NCBI GenBank assembly: GCA_028671895.1
Contig: CM053802.1
Location: forward strand, 37,982,201 to 38,046,200
DNA: 64,000 nucleotides
Source of the DNA: Oenanthe sinensis
Lineage: Eukaryota > Streptophyta > Magnoliopsida > Apiales > Apiaceae
Reading direction: 5' to 3'
This document shows positions 35,131-45,929 of this stretch, piece by piece. Numbering within the stretch: the stretch's first letter is position 1; the number at the start of each line of letters is the position of its first letter. Under the pieces are notes generated by a model. That model was not told the DNA's origin and did not search any database. It was given only the letters and a program-made list of their open reading frames with translations. The translations under genes were made by a program, and so were the position numbers.

Positions 35131-35960
35131 GTTTGATCTTAAGCAAGAAAGATGGAAGCTCACTCAACTGGGAGTGAGAAAATTTATTCATAGCTGATAT
35201 GGATTCTATACGCAAAGGTGAAGTGAGTTTCTTCGTAAAGTTTCATCAGTAAAGAGTTAGCTATGAAACATGAAGCTCTCACAATTGATATTAGAAATAA
35301 TTGATTCTTTAATTAAGATGAAATTGGTGAGAGGACCGCTTCATATGGAATTATATTTTGAAGGGCATTTTGAAGTATGTGATATAAGGAAGTCATGAAA
35401 GCATCACACTTAAGTATATTATGTTAATGATGAGATATGCTTAGTGGTGGTTAATGATAACCCTAGTTACATTTTGGTGTTCATGCATTCAAAAAAAAAG
35501 ATGAAGTATCACATACAGTGATTGATCACATCAGGAAGATTAGTTTAGAAGAAAAGTAAGATATGATTGAAAACTGGAAGGTGATTGAAAGTTTGAATGT
35601 ATCGTTCGATTACACCAAGTTTCCGAGCATTCAAATGAAAGACCATTCTGAATCTTTGATGTTTGACATCATGTCAGAGTCAAATTCAGATACTGATGGT
35701 GAAACTGAGATTGCAGAAGGAATCAATGTAAATGATGATGATTCAGATCCTAGTAGTGGAAATGGTAGTGAATCTACACAACCCGTGGACTTTAATAGAA
35801 TCTACTCAACAAGGTGAAGGATCTTCAACACATCCTAGCAGCAACTCAGGAGAAGCAACAAAAGAAAGGATCTACTAGTCGTTCTCAACACAATGAAGAT
35901 CAAGGGAATATATTAAGAATATATCTGCCGAGACAGGGTTTGGAGTCAAAGTCATTCCTG
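35131..35960 (+). pseudogene. SIRE-B pol remnants: GAG-pre-integrase, integrase fragment, integrase-RT linker
   Basis: Pieces in order: SIRKGEVSFFVK near 35197, before the GAG-pre-integrase zinc site; EICLVVVND and HTVIDHIRKISL near 35428-35550, from the integrase core with most of the catalytic domain deleted; VIESLNVSFDYTKFPSIQ near 35583 and GSTSRSQHNEDQGN near 35868, from the acidic linker before RT. The remnant ends near 35960 where Copia-C gag begins. RT and RNase H of SIRE-B are not in the window. Confidence 0.72.
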
Positions 35961-36760
35961 GAGTCGGGCTTTTCTCGTTTGCAGAAAAAGATGAAGTTGT
36001 GGTTAACAATTAAGGGTCTATGGTCGGTGGTGCAGTATGATCCTCCAGTTGTGAATCAAGAGTAGGCTGACTCTGTTAAGGTTTATGTTTTGTGGGCTGA
36101 AAAGGATGGAGTGGCAAGGGCTGCCATTTTGGTAGCTTTAGTGAACACTCTGTTCGATATTTATTCATCGGATGCCTTCACTCTTAAATTCTTATGGGAG
36201 AAGCTGGACAAAACCCATAATACTGACTCTCAGGGTTTGGAAAAAAATAGTGTGGCAAGGTTCCTTGATTTTAAACCGGTGGATACTAAATCCATGACGG
36301 AGCAAGTGCATGAGTTTGAGATGTTGGTACATGCTTTGAAGGAGTCTGGAATGAACCTTCCTGAGAAGTTTCAGGTTATGTCAGTGATTGAAAAACTCCC
36401 GAAGTCTTGGGAAGAGTTTGCTCTCACCCTGAAAAGACAGAAAGGAGAGCCACTTGGACTAACTTGATATTGGATATCTCTGTGCAGGAGCAACACAAGT
36501 CCAAATAGGAACATGTGATGCCTGCTGAACATGAGAATTTAAAGGTGAATGTAGTGACTGTAGGACAGAAAAGAAAGTCTATCACTAAGAAAGAAAATAC
36601 TAAGCCTAAAAATGACAAGAACAAGACTAAGAAACCAAAGACAAACAAACCATGTTGATCTTGTGGACATGTTAGTCACTGGAGCAAGGACTGTCCTGCT
36701 AAGAAAGCGAAGAAACCTAATGTGGTAGCACAAGATAATACTGTGCTTGGAACCAGTGGT
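35961..36760 (+). pseudogene. Copia-C gag, 5'-truncated
   Basis: The sequence enters in the gag domain at RLQKKMKLWLTIKGLWSVVQ (35970 on), continues with FLWEKLDKTHNT, ARFLDFKP and a long open stretch to 36467, then a zinc knuckle near 36651-36692 (C-stop-S-C-x4-H-x4-C; a TGA falls inside it). Stops at 36063 and 36465 break the frame. The 5' LTR, leader and first part of gag are missing; the upstream neighbour is the SIRE-B pol linker. Confidence 0.78.
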
Positions 36761-36799
36761 GGCCTGTGGTTAACATGGTTGTTGGTGAAGCTATTGCTT

Positions 36800-37911
36800 C
36801 TTAAACCAATGATGGGTATGTTACCTACAACCCTACACTACTTTCCACTTATCTGTCAAATGAATGTTTGATTGATACTGGAGCTAATGTACATATTTGT
36901 ATTGATATTACTCTGTTTGTATCTTATCAACATATTCAGGGCATGACAGTGACGATGGGGAATGCTAGTGCTGCTCAAGTACTTGGAGTAGGAAATGTGG
37001 ACCTGAAGTTTGCTTCTGGGCGTGTTCTATCCCTTACTAGAGTGCATCATGTTCCTAACATTCGTAGAAACATAATAAGTGGAAGTTGTTTAGTTAGAAA
37101 TGATTTCAAACTTTCTTTGAAGTATAATAAAGTAGTTATTACACATGCTGATGTATTTTTTGGCAAATGTTACTTGTCTGATGGATTATTTTTAATAAAT
37201 ATGGAGCCTATTTTGGGCAGTTTTATTAATGATAATGTTGTTCCTTCTGTAAATAGTGTTGAATCATCCGATTTATGACACTCATGTCTTGGTCATCTAA
37301 ATTTTGGTGCTCTAAAGAATATGATGAATTTAGAGTTGATTCCAAACCATGCTATTGAAAAGAAATCTAAATGTCAAGTGTGTGTGATTGCTAAACTAAC
37401 TAGGAAACCCTTTCATAATGTCGTTAGGGATTCAGAAGTTTTAAAATTAGTTCGCACAGACATATGTGAATTCGGTGGTATTTTGACTAAGGATAATAAA
37501 AGATATTTCATTACCTTTATAGGCGATTGTAGTAGATATTACCATGTTTATTTGATTAAACATAAAGATGAAGCACTTGACAAATTCATTATGTATAAAA
37601 ATGAAGCTGAAACACAAACTGGTAAAGTACTTAAACGTTTGAGATCTGATAGAGGTGGAGAGTATACGGGTACGTCATTTAATGAATTTTGCAAAAACAA
37701 TGGTATAGTTCATGCGGTGACTGCACCATACACTCCTAAGTCTAATGGGGTGGCAGAACGAAAGAACAAAACTTTTAAAGATATGATTAACAGTATGCTT
37801 ATCGATTCTGGGTTGCTTAAGTACATGTGGGGGGATGCTCTGAATACGGCTTGCCATATTCTCAACAGAGTTCCTCTGAATTATATGGACAAGACAATTT
37901 ATGAATTATGA
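36800..37911 (+). pseudogene. Copia-C protease and integrase
   Basis: Protease motif LIDTGANVHIC (near 36869) with D-T-G intact; then VPNIRRNIISGSCLV; GAG-pre-integrase CLGHLNFGALKNMM with a TGA just before it (37276-37278) and CQVCVIAKLTRKPF; integrase core with RTDICEFGG, ITFIGDCSRY, LRSDRGGEY and NGVAERKNK carrying the DDE residues. The frame runs open to 37911, then stops. Compared with gag and RT this part is well preserved. Confidence 0.85.
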
Positions 37912-39922
37912 AAGGCAAAAAGACTAGTTTAAAGTATCTTCGTGTGTGGGGCTGCTTGCAAAGGTACTTATCCCTGAACACAAGAGAAAGAAACTGGGAC
38001 GGAAAACTGTTGATTGCATCTTTCTGGGCTATATTAAAACCACTACTGCTATGAGATTTTTAGTGTTAAAATATGACATAGATGGTATAGTGGCAAACAC
38101 TATAGTTTAGTTTCGTGATACAACATTCTTTGAGAATGTGTTCCCTATGAAGACTGGTTTACCTCAGCGCATTTCTGATGATGATCTCACTCGCACATCG
38201 AGTTCCATTCTTGATCATGTGGAAATGATGACAAATGTGGGGGCGGATCCTATTAGTAGCTCTATTCCTAATGAAGTGGAGGAACCTAGAAGGAGTAAGC
38301 GTGCATAGGTGGTTAAGGACTTTAGAAGTGATTTTAGTCGAGAATGAACCTTTAACTTTTCGTCAGGCCATGGACTCTTCAGAGTCAAGGCATTGGAAAG
38401 GCATAGTAAAGAGTGTGATCGACTCTATTATTTCTAATGGAACATGGGAGATGGTTGATCTCCCTCCTGAGTGTACTACTATAGGATCTAAATGGATCTT
38501 CAAAAGAAAGATGAACCCGGATGGCTCAATAGATAAGTATAAGGCTAGGTTGGTAACTAAGGGCTTTAGGCAAATAGAAGGCATTGACTATTTTGATACA
38601 CACTCTCTTGTTGCAAGAATGACAACAATTCGAATGCTTATAGCATTGGCTTCCGTACATGGTCTTATCATCCATCAAATGGATGTAAAGACAACTTTTC
38701 TTCATGGTGATCTTGAAGAAGAGATTTTAATGGATCAGTCTGAGGGATTTTTTGCTTCTGGCAACGAGAGGAAAGTTTGTAAATTAGTCAAGTCTATCTA
38801 TGGCTTAAAACAAGCTCAGAGACTGGCACAAAAGGTTTAATGAGACTATTTTGACTTCAAATTTTTTGGTTAATGAAAGTGACAAGTGTGTCTATTATAA
38901 GGTTAAAGGAAATGAAAAAGTGAGTTTGTGCCTGTATGGATGACATACTGTTGTTTAGAACCAATATTAAAATTATTAACGAGATAAAAAGTTTCTTGAA
39001 AAGGCACTTTGAAATGAAAGATATAGGCGCGGCTGATGTGATTCTTGGTATCAAGCTGACTCAGTCAGCTGATGGAATAATCTTGTCACAATCTCATTAT
39101 ATAGAGAAATCTATACTTGAGAAGTATGATTATTCAAATTGTAGAATTGCAAGCACACCATATGATTCAAAAATTGCTCTTGTCAAGAATAAGTCAGGAG
39201 TTCCTATGTCTCAGTGAAGATATTCTCAGATTATTGGGAGTTTGCAATATCTTGTTAATGGTACTAGACCAGATATTTCATATTCTGTGTCTAAGTTAGC
39301 TAGATATACAAGCTGTCCAAACAAGACTCATTAGGATGCTCTTGATAGAGTGCTTAGATATCTGAAAGGAACCAACTATCTTGGTTTGCATTACAGGAGG
39401 TTTCCTAGAGTGATAGAGGGATATAGTGATGCAAATTGGATAGCTATGAAATCTAGTTCCAATGGAGTGACTGGATATGTGTTTACCCTTGCGGGTGGAG
39501 CTATATCCTGGAAGTCTGCTAGATAGACTATTGTAACTTGGTCTACCTTTGAGGCTGAGTTATGTGCATTAGATGCCATGGGAACGGAGGCTGAATGGTT
39601 GCATGGACTTATGTCTATGATTCCTGTAGTAAGTCAACCGCTCCCTGCTCTTGTTGTTCATTGTGATAGTCGTACAACTATTGACAAGATAAACAGTAAG
39701 AAGTATAATGTGAAAACAAAGAGACACGTCCAAGTTAGACTAAAGTCTATAAGGGGTTTGGTGTCTAACAGGATCATTGCTATTGAGTATATTGGAACTC
39801 AAGACAACCTGGATGATCCTTTGACTAAGGGACTTGAGCATGCTGTTGTCCTTAAGTTGAGGTTGACGATGCGACTAACAACCCATTTTGAGTCATCAAC
39901 AGCGGGAACCCAATACACCTGA
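37912..39922 (+). pseudogene. Copia-C integrase end, RT and RNase H (broken)
   Basis: The integrase C-terminal stretch (37912-38230) is full of stops. RT resumes in the 38235-38840 frame with KWIFKRKMNPDGS, KARLVTKGFRQIEGIDY, HQMDVKTTFLHGDL and YGLKQAQR. The catalytic box reads MDDILLF at 38936 but is separated from the upstream frame by a frameshift. RNase H follows with YSDANWIAMKSSSNG, FEAELCALDAMG and the end DNLDDPLTKGL (39807 on). Several further stops (39215, 39332, 39523) are present. Confidence 0.85.
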
Positions 39923-40436
39923 GAGGAGATCCTTCGAAGTGTATTCAATGTGGTAATAACAAGTTGTAAGGATGATTCAGTAGTACCTCTACTACATATA
40001 TCTAAGTCTTTACCCTGTAAACCTCAAGAGGTACCGTAACTGCTAATTAGTAAGAGTTTTAAGAACTCTGAATGGGGTCAAGTCGTAAGATGAGATGTTG
40101 GCAGTACATCTTTGGAGAAGCCCACCTAAGCGAATGTTATTGTGAGGTCATAATTAGAGGATATGGTTATTCCTTAAGGCATTCGACGAATAGGATCGAG
40201 ACATGATCATTAACGTCTCAAAGCCATAGATCGGCACCATAGCCTTTGACTTGTTGTCGTCTATGAAGTGTGGTTACACAAAAACTGATAAAGATTCAAG
40301 GTGAAACATTCTATCTATATCCGATAGCCATCGAAGTAGAGGACTTAAGAGGGTTCAAATCTTGACGAGTACCAAATCTGAAAAGCAAGTCATGAGTAGA
40401 ACCTGATATGCATTTCTGTATGGATTTATGGGGGAT
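39923..40436 (+). other. Copia-C 3' UTR with polypurine tract
   Basis: About 510 bp without coding capacity ending in TTTATGGGGGAT (40425-40436), the polypurine tract. TGTTAGAAAATAG begins at 40437 and should be the start of the 3' LTR. Confidence 0.65.
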
Positions 40437-40500
40437 TGTTAGAAAATAGAAACTTCAAGACATATTTTATATATGTTCTTGATGTAATTTTCGGAAACTA
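40437..40500 (+). repeat. Copia-C 3' LTR stub
   Basis: TGTTAGAAAATAG after the polypurine tract marks an LTR start, but within about 60-70 bp the sequence becomes homologous to the Copia-A leader (AAACCACCATAGATTGACCTT near 40569 matches the minus strand near 2380). The LTR is therefore truncated at a rearrangement breakpoint; the exact junction is uncertain. Confidence 0.45.
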
Positions 40501-41379
40501 ACTAATGGAAGTTGTTCCTTGCTGTGAGGAGCAATGAAAAAGATAAAGATATGTAATAGTGTAGTATTTGAAACCACCATAGATTGACCTTGATAATTCC
40601 ATTAGCTTGGAAATATCACATAGGATGAGGTCATAATCAAACACGTTTGATTTACGCACAATACATATATGTATATGAATGCATATATTAATACGTATGT
40701 GTTGGAATGATGTATGTATTAAATACGACACTCATGCCATGCCTACTTAAGAAAGATAAAATCTGTAATGATTTAAAATTTTAAAATTAAACAAACGATC
40801 ATGAGATTCTTGTGTTTATGAAAAACGGTATTGAATATGAATTTTCTTTTTCTGATATGGGGAGATTTTGTCAAAAACGAATTATTATTCATAAGAAAGC
40901 TTGTGACTTCTCCGACGATCTGGAAATCGAACCATTGACGAATATTGAAATGGATTATTTGATCAAAGAAAAATTGAGAATCTCTTTATGATGGGATCAT
41001 GATCGTTCATATAAACATTAAAATTCCTAAATACGTATTAAGTTAATCAGATGTCTTCCAATGTTTAATACTCGTCAAGATCTAGATTGAGAAGGAGTGG
41101 GTTTTTCAAAGCAAGGTGCTTTTATCAATCATGGGAAAACGTGATAAGTAAGTGACTTAGTTTGTTGAAACATTAGGTCTAACTTACCTAAATCATCACA
41201 ACAGGATTGTGGGTTTAGAGACATAGAGTTTGGTGAGATTTATTGGATAAATGTGTAATTTATTGGATAAATGTGTACAAAGTGTTGTTCCACCAAACTA
41301 TCTAAGAGTTATATTTGATATAATCGACAAATGTTGTCTACCGAAATACTCATGTTTTGAGTGTATTAGCCAACGCTAT
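40501..41379 (+). other. Copia-A copy 2 leader, left part
   Basis: Non-coding leader homologous, in opposite orientation, to about 1560-2450 of copy 1. The shared blocks include ATACGACACTCATGCCATGCC and the GATCATGAGATTCTTGTGTT stretch. It ends in GCTAT (41375-41379), the target of the Tat insertion, and resumes at 52454. The LTR and primer site of this copy are missing. Confidence 0.7.
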
Positions 41380-41960
41380 TGATATGGGTAGAAATAACCC
41401 TGAGGAAATAATAAATGAAACATTTATTATTTATTAGGCCTGATATGGTCCAAAGGCTTGGGCCCTTGAAACGAACTAGGAAAATAAATCCAAGGATCAA
41501 TTGGATTTGTAAATCCAGCCCACAAAGCTCTGTTGAAGTCATAGGCCCATTAAACCCTTATTATTAATTTCGTAATTAATTAATAATGGTTCAGTAAAGG
41601 CCCAAGAAGCCTGTTGAAGGCCCTAATCCTAGAAGGATCTAGAAACCCAAGCATGGGAAGAGTCCATCGAGGACCCTCATTCCTAATAGGTTTAGACAAC
41701 CTTGTCACTAGGAGACTTGGCCATCAAGTCTCCTAATTCTAATCTAATTCCAAGGCCTTCATACGCCTATATAAAGGGCCTAACCCCTCAACCTTAGAAC
41801 TACGTTTTGGCTTGATTCTCTAAACACAACAGAGATACGTAGCCAGTTAACAAAGACCAGAGATAGTCACGAAACGTTAGTGCAGCCATTAAAGCTCGAA
41901 GCTCCCCCAAACCCTAGCATTAATTACGTATTAAAGACACCTCGTTTTTTATCCGTAACA
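41380..41960 (+). repeat. Tat element 5' LTR
   Basis: The 581-bp LTR runs from TGATATGGGTAG to ATCCGTAACA. TATATAAAG at 41769-41777 is the probable TATA box. Compared with the 3' LTR it has six extra bases near 41701. Confidence 0.95.
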
Positions 41961-41961
41961 T

Positions 41962-41979
41962 TTGGCGCCGTCTGTGGGA
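41962..41979 (+). other. Tat element primer binding site
   Basis: TTGGCGCCGTCTGTGGGA follows the LTR after one base. This motif is the usual primer site of plant Tat-type gypsy elements and differs from the tRNA-Met site of the copia elements here. Confidence 0.85.
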
Positions 41980-41993
41980 AGAGAATAACAACC

Positions 41994-43310
41994 ATAGCAA
42001 GAACACGAAGTACTGTAAGCACCCTTGAAGGAGAGATCCCTAACACCGCTGTCGACACCACTGTTCCCCCTTTTACAACTCAGGAGCAACAAGCTGTTGT
42101 TCCAACCACCTCCGTTGAAGACCCTGAAGCAAGCACCCGGCGTGCCGGACCCCTTAGCATCGTCGTTTATCCTTCCAACCCCGATGTGTCAATTCATGCT
42201 TCAGCTCCTCCACTCCAGGTAATTCCACCCCTTCATACAACTTTTGTTGCTCCTCCTACTATGTAGGTCTCGTCTGCTATAACAGCTGACCCTCGTTATG
42301 GGCTACCAAGGAACTACGAGCCCCCTTATGAGCAAGGGCTGTTGCCCCACTATACCTCACAACGAAGAAGTCGGGACTTCTCTGGACCTTACTCAACTGA
42401 TGACGAGAAGTCGTCTGACGAAGATGTTAACCCACGAAAGAGGCGACCCGGTAAGGAGCTCCTTGGAGGGAGGAGTACCCAGCCCCGAGGGCTTCAAAGT
42501 AATGACTCCCTGAACCTTCAGGAAAGAATACGCGCTCATGAAGCCGAAGCTCAACGACTAAGGAAAGACCTGGAGAAGGCATTGACAAGGCGACAGCGCC
42601 CCAGAGTTGAGGGTGCTGGAGGGTTGATGAGAAACACCTCTGTAATAGATTTGGATGAGCCCCCAAGGCAAACAAGGGCATGTCATGTTAGGGCTGATCC
42701 CCAAGACTTATTGCCAATTGGAGATCCTGATGATCCCATACCCCCCTTCACAGAAAATATTATGAATGAGAAGATATCAAGGAAGTTTAAGATGCCAATA
42801 ATCAGGGCCTATGATGGAACGGGAGATCCCTCAAATCATGTTCTCACGTTCTCTAATGCACTGTTGCTGCAGCCTGTAAACGACGCCATCAAGTGTAGAG
42901 CGTTCCTTCAAACCCTGAGTGGCATGGCTCAGCGGTGGTTCAGTCGTCTACCACCAAACTCTGTTGGGTCATTCAAGGATCTGAGCAGGGCTTTCATTGG
43001 CCAATTCATTACCAACAAGACTCATGAAAAGAGCTCAGCTTCGCTAATGAACATGCACCAGGGGAAGAACGAATCTTTGAGGGATTACATGAATAGGTTC
43101 ACAAAGGAAGCCTTGAAGGTCTCTGATCTAGACCAGAAGGTAGCTATGTTAGCCTTGCAGCAAGGGACTTCTGACGAAAATTTCAGGAGATCGCTAGCCA
43201 AGAGAGCCCCTGAAACTATGAATGAGCTCCAAGAGAGAGCATGAAAGTATATCAAGGCTGAGGAAAGTATGAGGAAAGCTCAAGGGTTTCAGACCTCGAA
43301 CGCCTATTCT
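41994..43310 (+). pseudogene. Tat element gag
   Basis: The frame that continues into pol has no ATG near the primer site. At 41994-41996 it reads ATA in the context ACCATAGCAAGAACACG, so the start codon has probably been lost by one base change; this is inference. The retrotransposon gag domain follows: PIIRAYDGTGDPSNHV, WFSRLPPNSVGSF, FIGQFITNK, LRDYMNRFTKEAL. In-frame stops at 42264-42266 (TAG) and 43242-43244 (TGA). The C-terminal part is charged and merges into the pol frame without a shift; a CCHC-like CRFHRDVGHDTDDC occurs at 43531-43572. Confidence 0.88.
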
Positions 43311-45929
43311 AAAAAACGATCAAGCGATACCGAGTACACTGTTGATACCAAGTATGCGAAGAATGGTGACGCCAATGACTCCCAGAAGAAAGGAGGCGTC
43401 AGGTTCACCAAGTATGCAAGGCTAAACACCGCCCGTAGCCAGATACTAATAGACATTGAGAAGGGTAAAGATCTTCGATGGCCGAAGCCACTAAGGACTG
43501 ATCCTGAAAAGAGAAATAAGAGCACATACTGCCGGTTCCATAGGGATGTGGGACATGACACTGACGACTGTCGTCAGTTGAAAGACGAGATCAAATTTCT
43601 GATTAGAAGAGGGAAGTTGGAAAAATACACCAAGGATGGTGCTAGAGATGATAGAAGGAACGACAAACGAAGGGACTCAGTCCCCAAGGAAAGAAACAAT
43701 CAGCCCAGAGGGCCTGTGATTAACGTAATATCAGGAGGGCCAACCGCAGCAGGCAACTCCCTGAACTCCAGGAAGGCGTATGCCCGGGAGGTAATGGGCA
43801 TTATAGGAGAGCCTCCTAAGAGGGCAAGGACTGAGGTCTCGTTATCCTTTGACGACTCCGACCTAGAAGGGGTGAGGTTCCCCCACGATGATCCCTTAGT
43901 AATCACCCCCACCATAGGGAATTCTCCTGTGAAAAGAGTCTTGGTAGACAACGGTTCATCTGTTGACATCTTGTTTTATGATGCCTATGTGAAAATGGGA
44001 TACAACGATTCGCAGCTAACCCCCTCCAACATGCCTATATACGGTTTTAATGGAGTGGAGTCTCGGATTGAGGGGATCATACAACTACCAATGACTATGG
44101 GCGAAGAACCTCGACTGTCCACTCAAATGCTGAATTTCTTAGTTATTAAGACGAGCACTACCTATAATGCAATCCTTGGGAGGACAGGGTTGCATGCCTT
44201 CAAAGCAATAGCTTCTACATACCACTTGAAACTCAAGTTCCCGACTAGGAATGGAGTAGGGGAAAAAAGAGGAGATCAGAAGATGGCCAGAAGCTGTTAT
44301 GTGGCTGTTTTGAAGCCTGATGGCACTGGAGGGCAGATTCTCCCCATTGAAGATATGGATGTCAGAGATCACGAAGAAAGGAGGGGGAAACCTGCGGAGG
44401 ACTTGGAGTCCATTTCCCTGGATCCCTTATATCCTGAGAGAGTGACATATGTTGGGGCTTCACTCCCCAAGGACCTGAAACAACAGCTGATACAGTTCCT
44501 GCAAGATAACAGGGATGTTTTCGCTTGGACAGCAGCTGACATGCCAGGAATAGACCCCGAGCTTATAACACATCAGTTGAATGTAAATCCTGGAAGGACA
44601 GCGGTCAAACAGAAGAAAAGAAGTTTTGCCCCTGAAAGACAGGAGGCCATTAAGCAGGAAGTAGAAAAATTGCTAGAAGCCGGATTTATTGAAGAAATCC
44701 AATATCCTGAATGGCTGGCCAACCCTGTGATGGTTAAAAAGAGCAATGGGAAGTGGAGAATGTGTGTGGACTTCACTGACTTGAATGATGCATGTCCCAA
44801 GGACTGTTTCCCCTTACCAAGGATAGACACGTTAATAGATGCCACAGCTGGGCACGAGATGCTTAGCTTCATGGATGGTTTCAGTGGCTACAACAAAATT
44901 AAAATGCACCCCGATGACATTCCTAAGGTATCATTCATCACTGACTTTGGTTTTTTTTGTTATCTAGTTATGGCTTTTGGACTTAAGAATGCAGGAGCCA
45001 CGTATCAAAGGCTTGTGAATAAGATCTTCAAACATCTCATTGGTACGACCATGGAGGTCTACGTAGATGACATGTTAGTCAAAAGCTTAGACAAGGCCGA
45101 TCATCTTGCGCACCTGAGTGAGGCATTTGAAATTCTGAGAACCCACAAAATGATGTTGAACCCGGCCAAGTGTGCCTTTGGTGTAGGGTCTGGAAAATTT
45201 CTAGGCCTGATGGTCTCCAAAAGAGGCATTGAGGCCAATCCCGATAAGATTCAAGCAATCTTGGACATAGAGCCCCCCAAGACTGTTAAGGAGGTCCAAA
45301 AGCTCACTGGAAGGGTAGCAGCCCTGGGGCATTTCATATCCAAATCCGGAGAGAAGTGTCTGCCATTCTTCAAGGCCCTCAAGAAGGTCAAGAACTTTGA
45401 ATGGAATGAGGAGAACCAAACAGCATTTGAAGAGCTAAAGAAGTACATGGCTGAGCCACCCTTGCTTGCCAAACCAAAACCAGAAGAGGTGCTATTCCTG
45501 TATCTGGCTGTCTCAAACTCAACCCTGAGTGCAGTTCTTGTGAAAGAGGAAGCTAAGGTTCAGAAGCCCATCTATTGCGTTAGCAAGATTCTGCATGGTG
45601 CAGAACTGAACTATTCAAAGGTTGAAAAGTTTGCATTAGCATTATTAATGGCTTCGAGGAAGTTACGCCTGTACTTCCAGGCGCATGTTATTGAAGTCTT
45701 GACAGACCAACCCCTGAGAAACATACTGCATAGCCCCAAGGCCAGTGAGAGGTTAATTAAATGGGCTGTTAAACTTGGAGAGTTTGAAATCAAATACAAG
45801 CCGAGAATGACCATCAAAGCTCAGGCTCTAGCTGACTTCGTGGTTGAATGCACCATTCCAAACCAAGAAGTCGGGGGGCAAGAAGGAAAAAGAGGAAGAA
45901 CTCGAAGAATACTGGGTGCTCTTTTTTGA
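43245..45929 (+). CDS. Tat element gag C-terminus, protease, RT and RNase H (open frame)
   Basis: An uninterrupted frame of nearly 900 codons. Zinc motif CRFHRDVGHDTDDC; protease VLVDNGSSVDILFYDAY (D-N-G variant typical of Tat elements) near 43945; RT from about 44640 with NPVMVKKSNGKWRMCVDFTD (44725 on), FPLPRIDTLIDA, FMDGFSGYNKIKM, MAFGLKNAGATYQR and the catalytic EVYVDDMLVKS (45055-45087); RNase H with YLAVSNSTLSAVLVKE, CVSKILHGAE and VLTDQPLRNIL. It ends at 45929 through a frameshift near 45880-45890 in a G-rich stretch. All RT active-site residues are intact. Confidence 0.92.
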   Translation, partial: KYIKAEESMRKAQGFQTSNAYSKKRSSDTEYTVDTKYAKNGDANDSQKKGGVRFTKYARLNTARSQILIDIEKGKDLRWPKPLRTDPEKRNKSTYCRFHRDVGHDTDDCRQLKDEIKFLIRRGKLEKYTKDGARDDRRNDKRRDSVPKERNNQPRGPVINVISGGPTAAGNSLNSRKAYAREVMGIIGEPPKRARTEVSLSFDDSDLEGVRFPHDDPLVITPTIGNSPVKRVLVDNGSSVDILFYDAYVKMGYNDSQLTPSNMPIYGFNGVESRIEGIIQLPMTMGEEPRLSTQMLNFLVIKTSTTYNAILGRTGLHAFKAIASTYHLKLKFPTRNGVGEKRGDQKMARSCYVAVLKPDGTGGQILPIEDMDVRDHEERRGKPAEDLESISLDPLYPERVTYVGASLPKDLKQQLIQFLQDNRDVFAWTAADMPGIDPELITHQLNVNPGRTAVKQKKRSFAPERQEAIKQEVEKLLEAGFIEEIQYPEWLANPVMVKKSNGKWRMCVDFTDLNDACPKDCFPLPRIDTLIDATAGHEMLSFMDGFSGYNKIKMHPDDIPKVSFITDFGFFCYLVMAFGLKNAGATYQRLVNKIFKHLIGTTMEVYVDDMLVKSLDKADHLAHLSEAFEILRTHKMMLNPAKCAFGVGSGKFLGLMVSKRGIEANPDKIQAILDIEPPKTVKEVQKLTGRVAALGHFISKSGEKCLPFFKALKKVKNFEWNEENQTAFEELKKYMAEPPLLAKPKPEEVLFLYLAVSNSTLSAVLVKEEAKVQKPIYCVSKILHGAELNYSKVEKFALALLMASRKLRLYFQAHVIEVLTDQPLRNILHSPKASERLIKWAVKLGEFEIKYKPRMTIKAQALADFVVECTIPNQEVGGQEGKRGRTRRILGALF

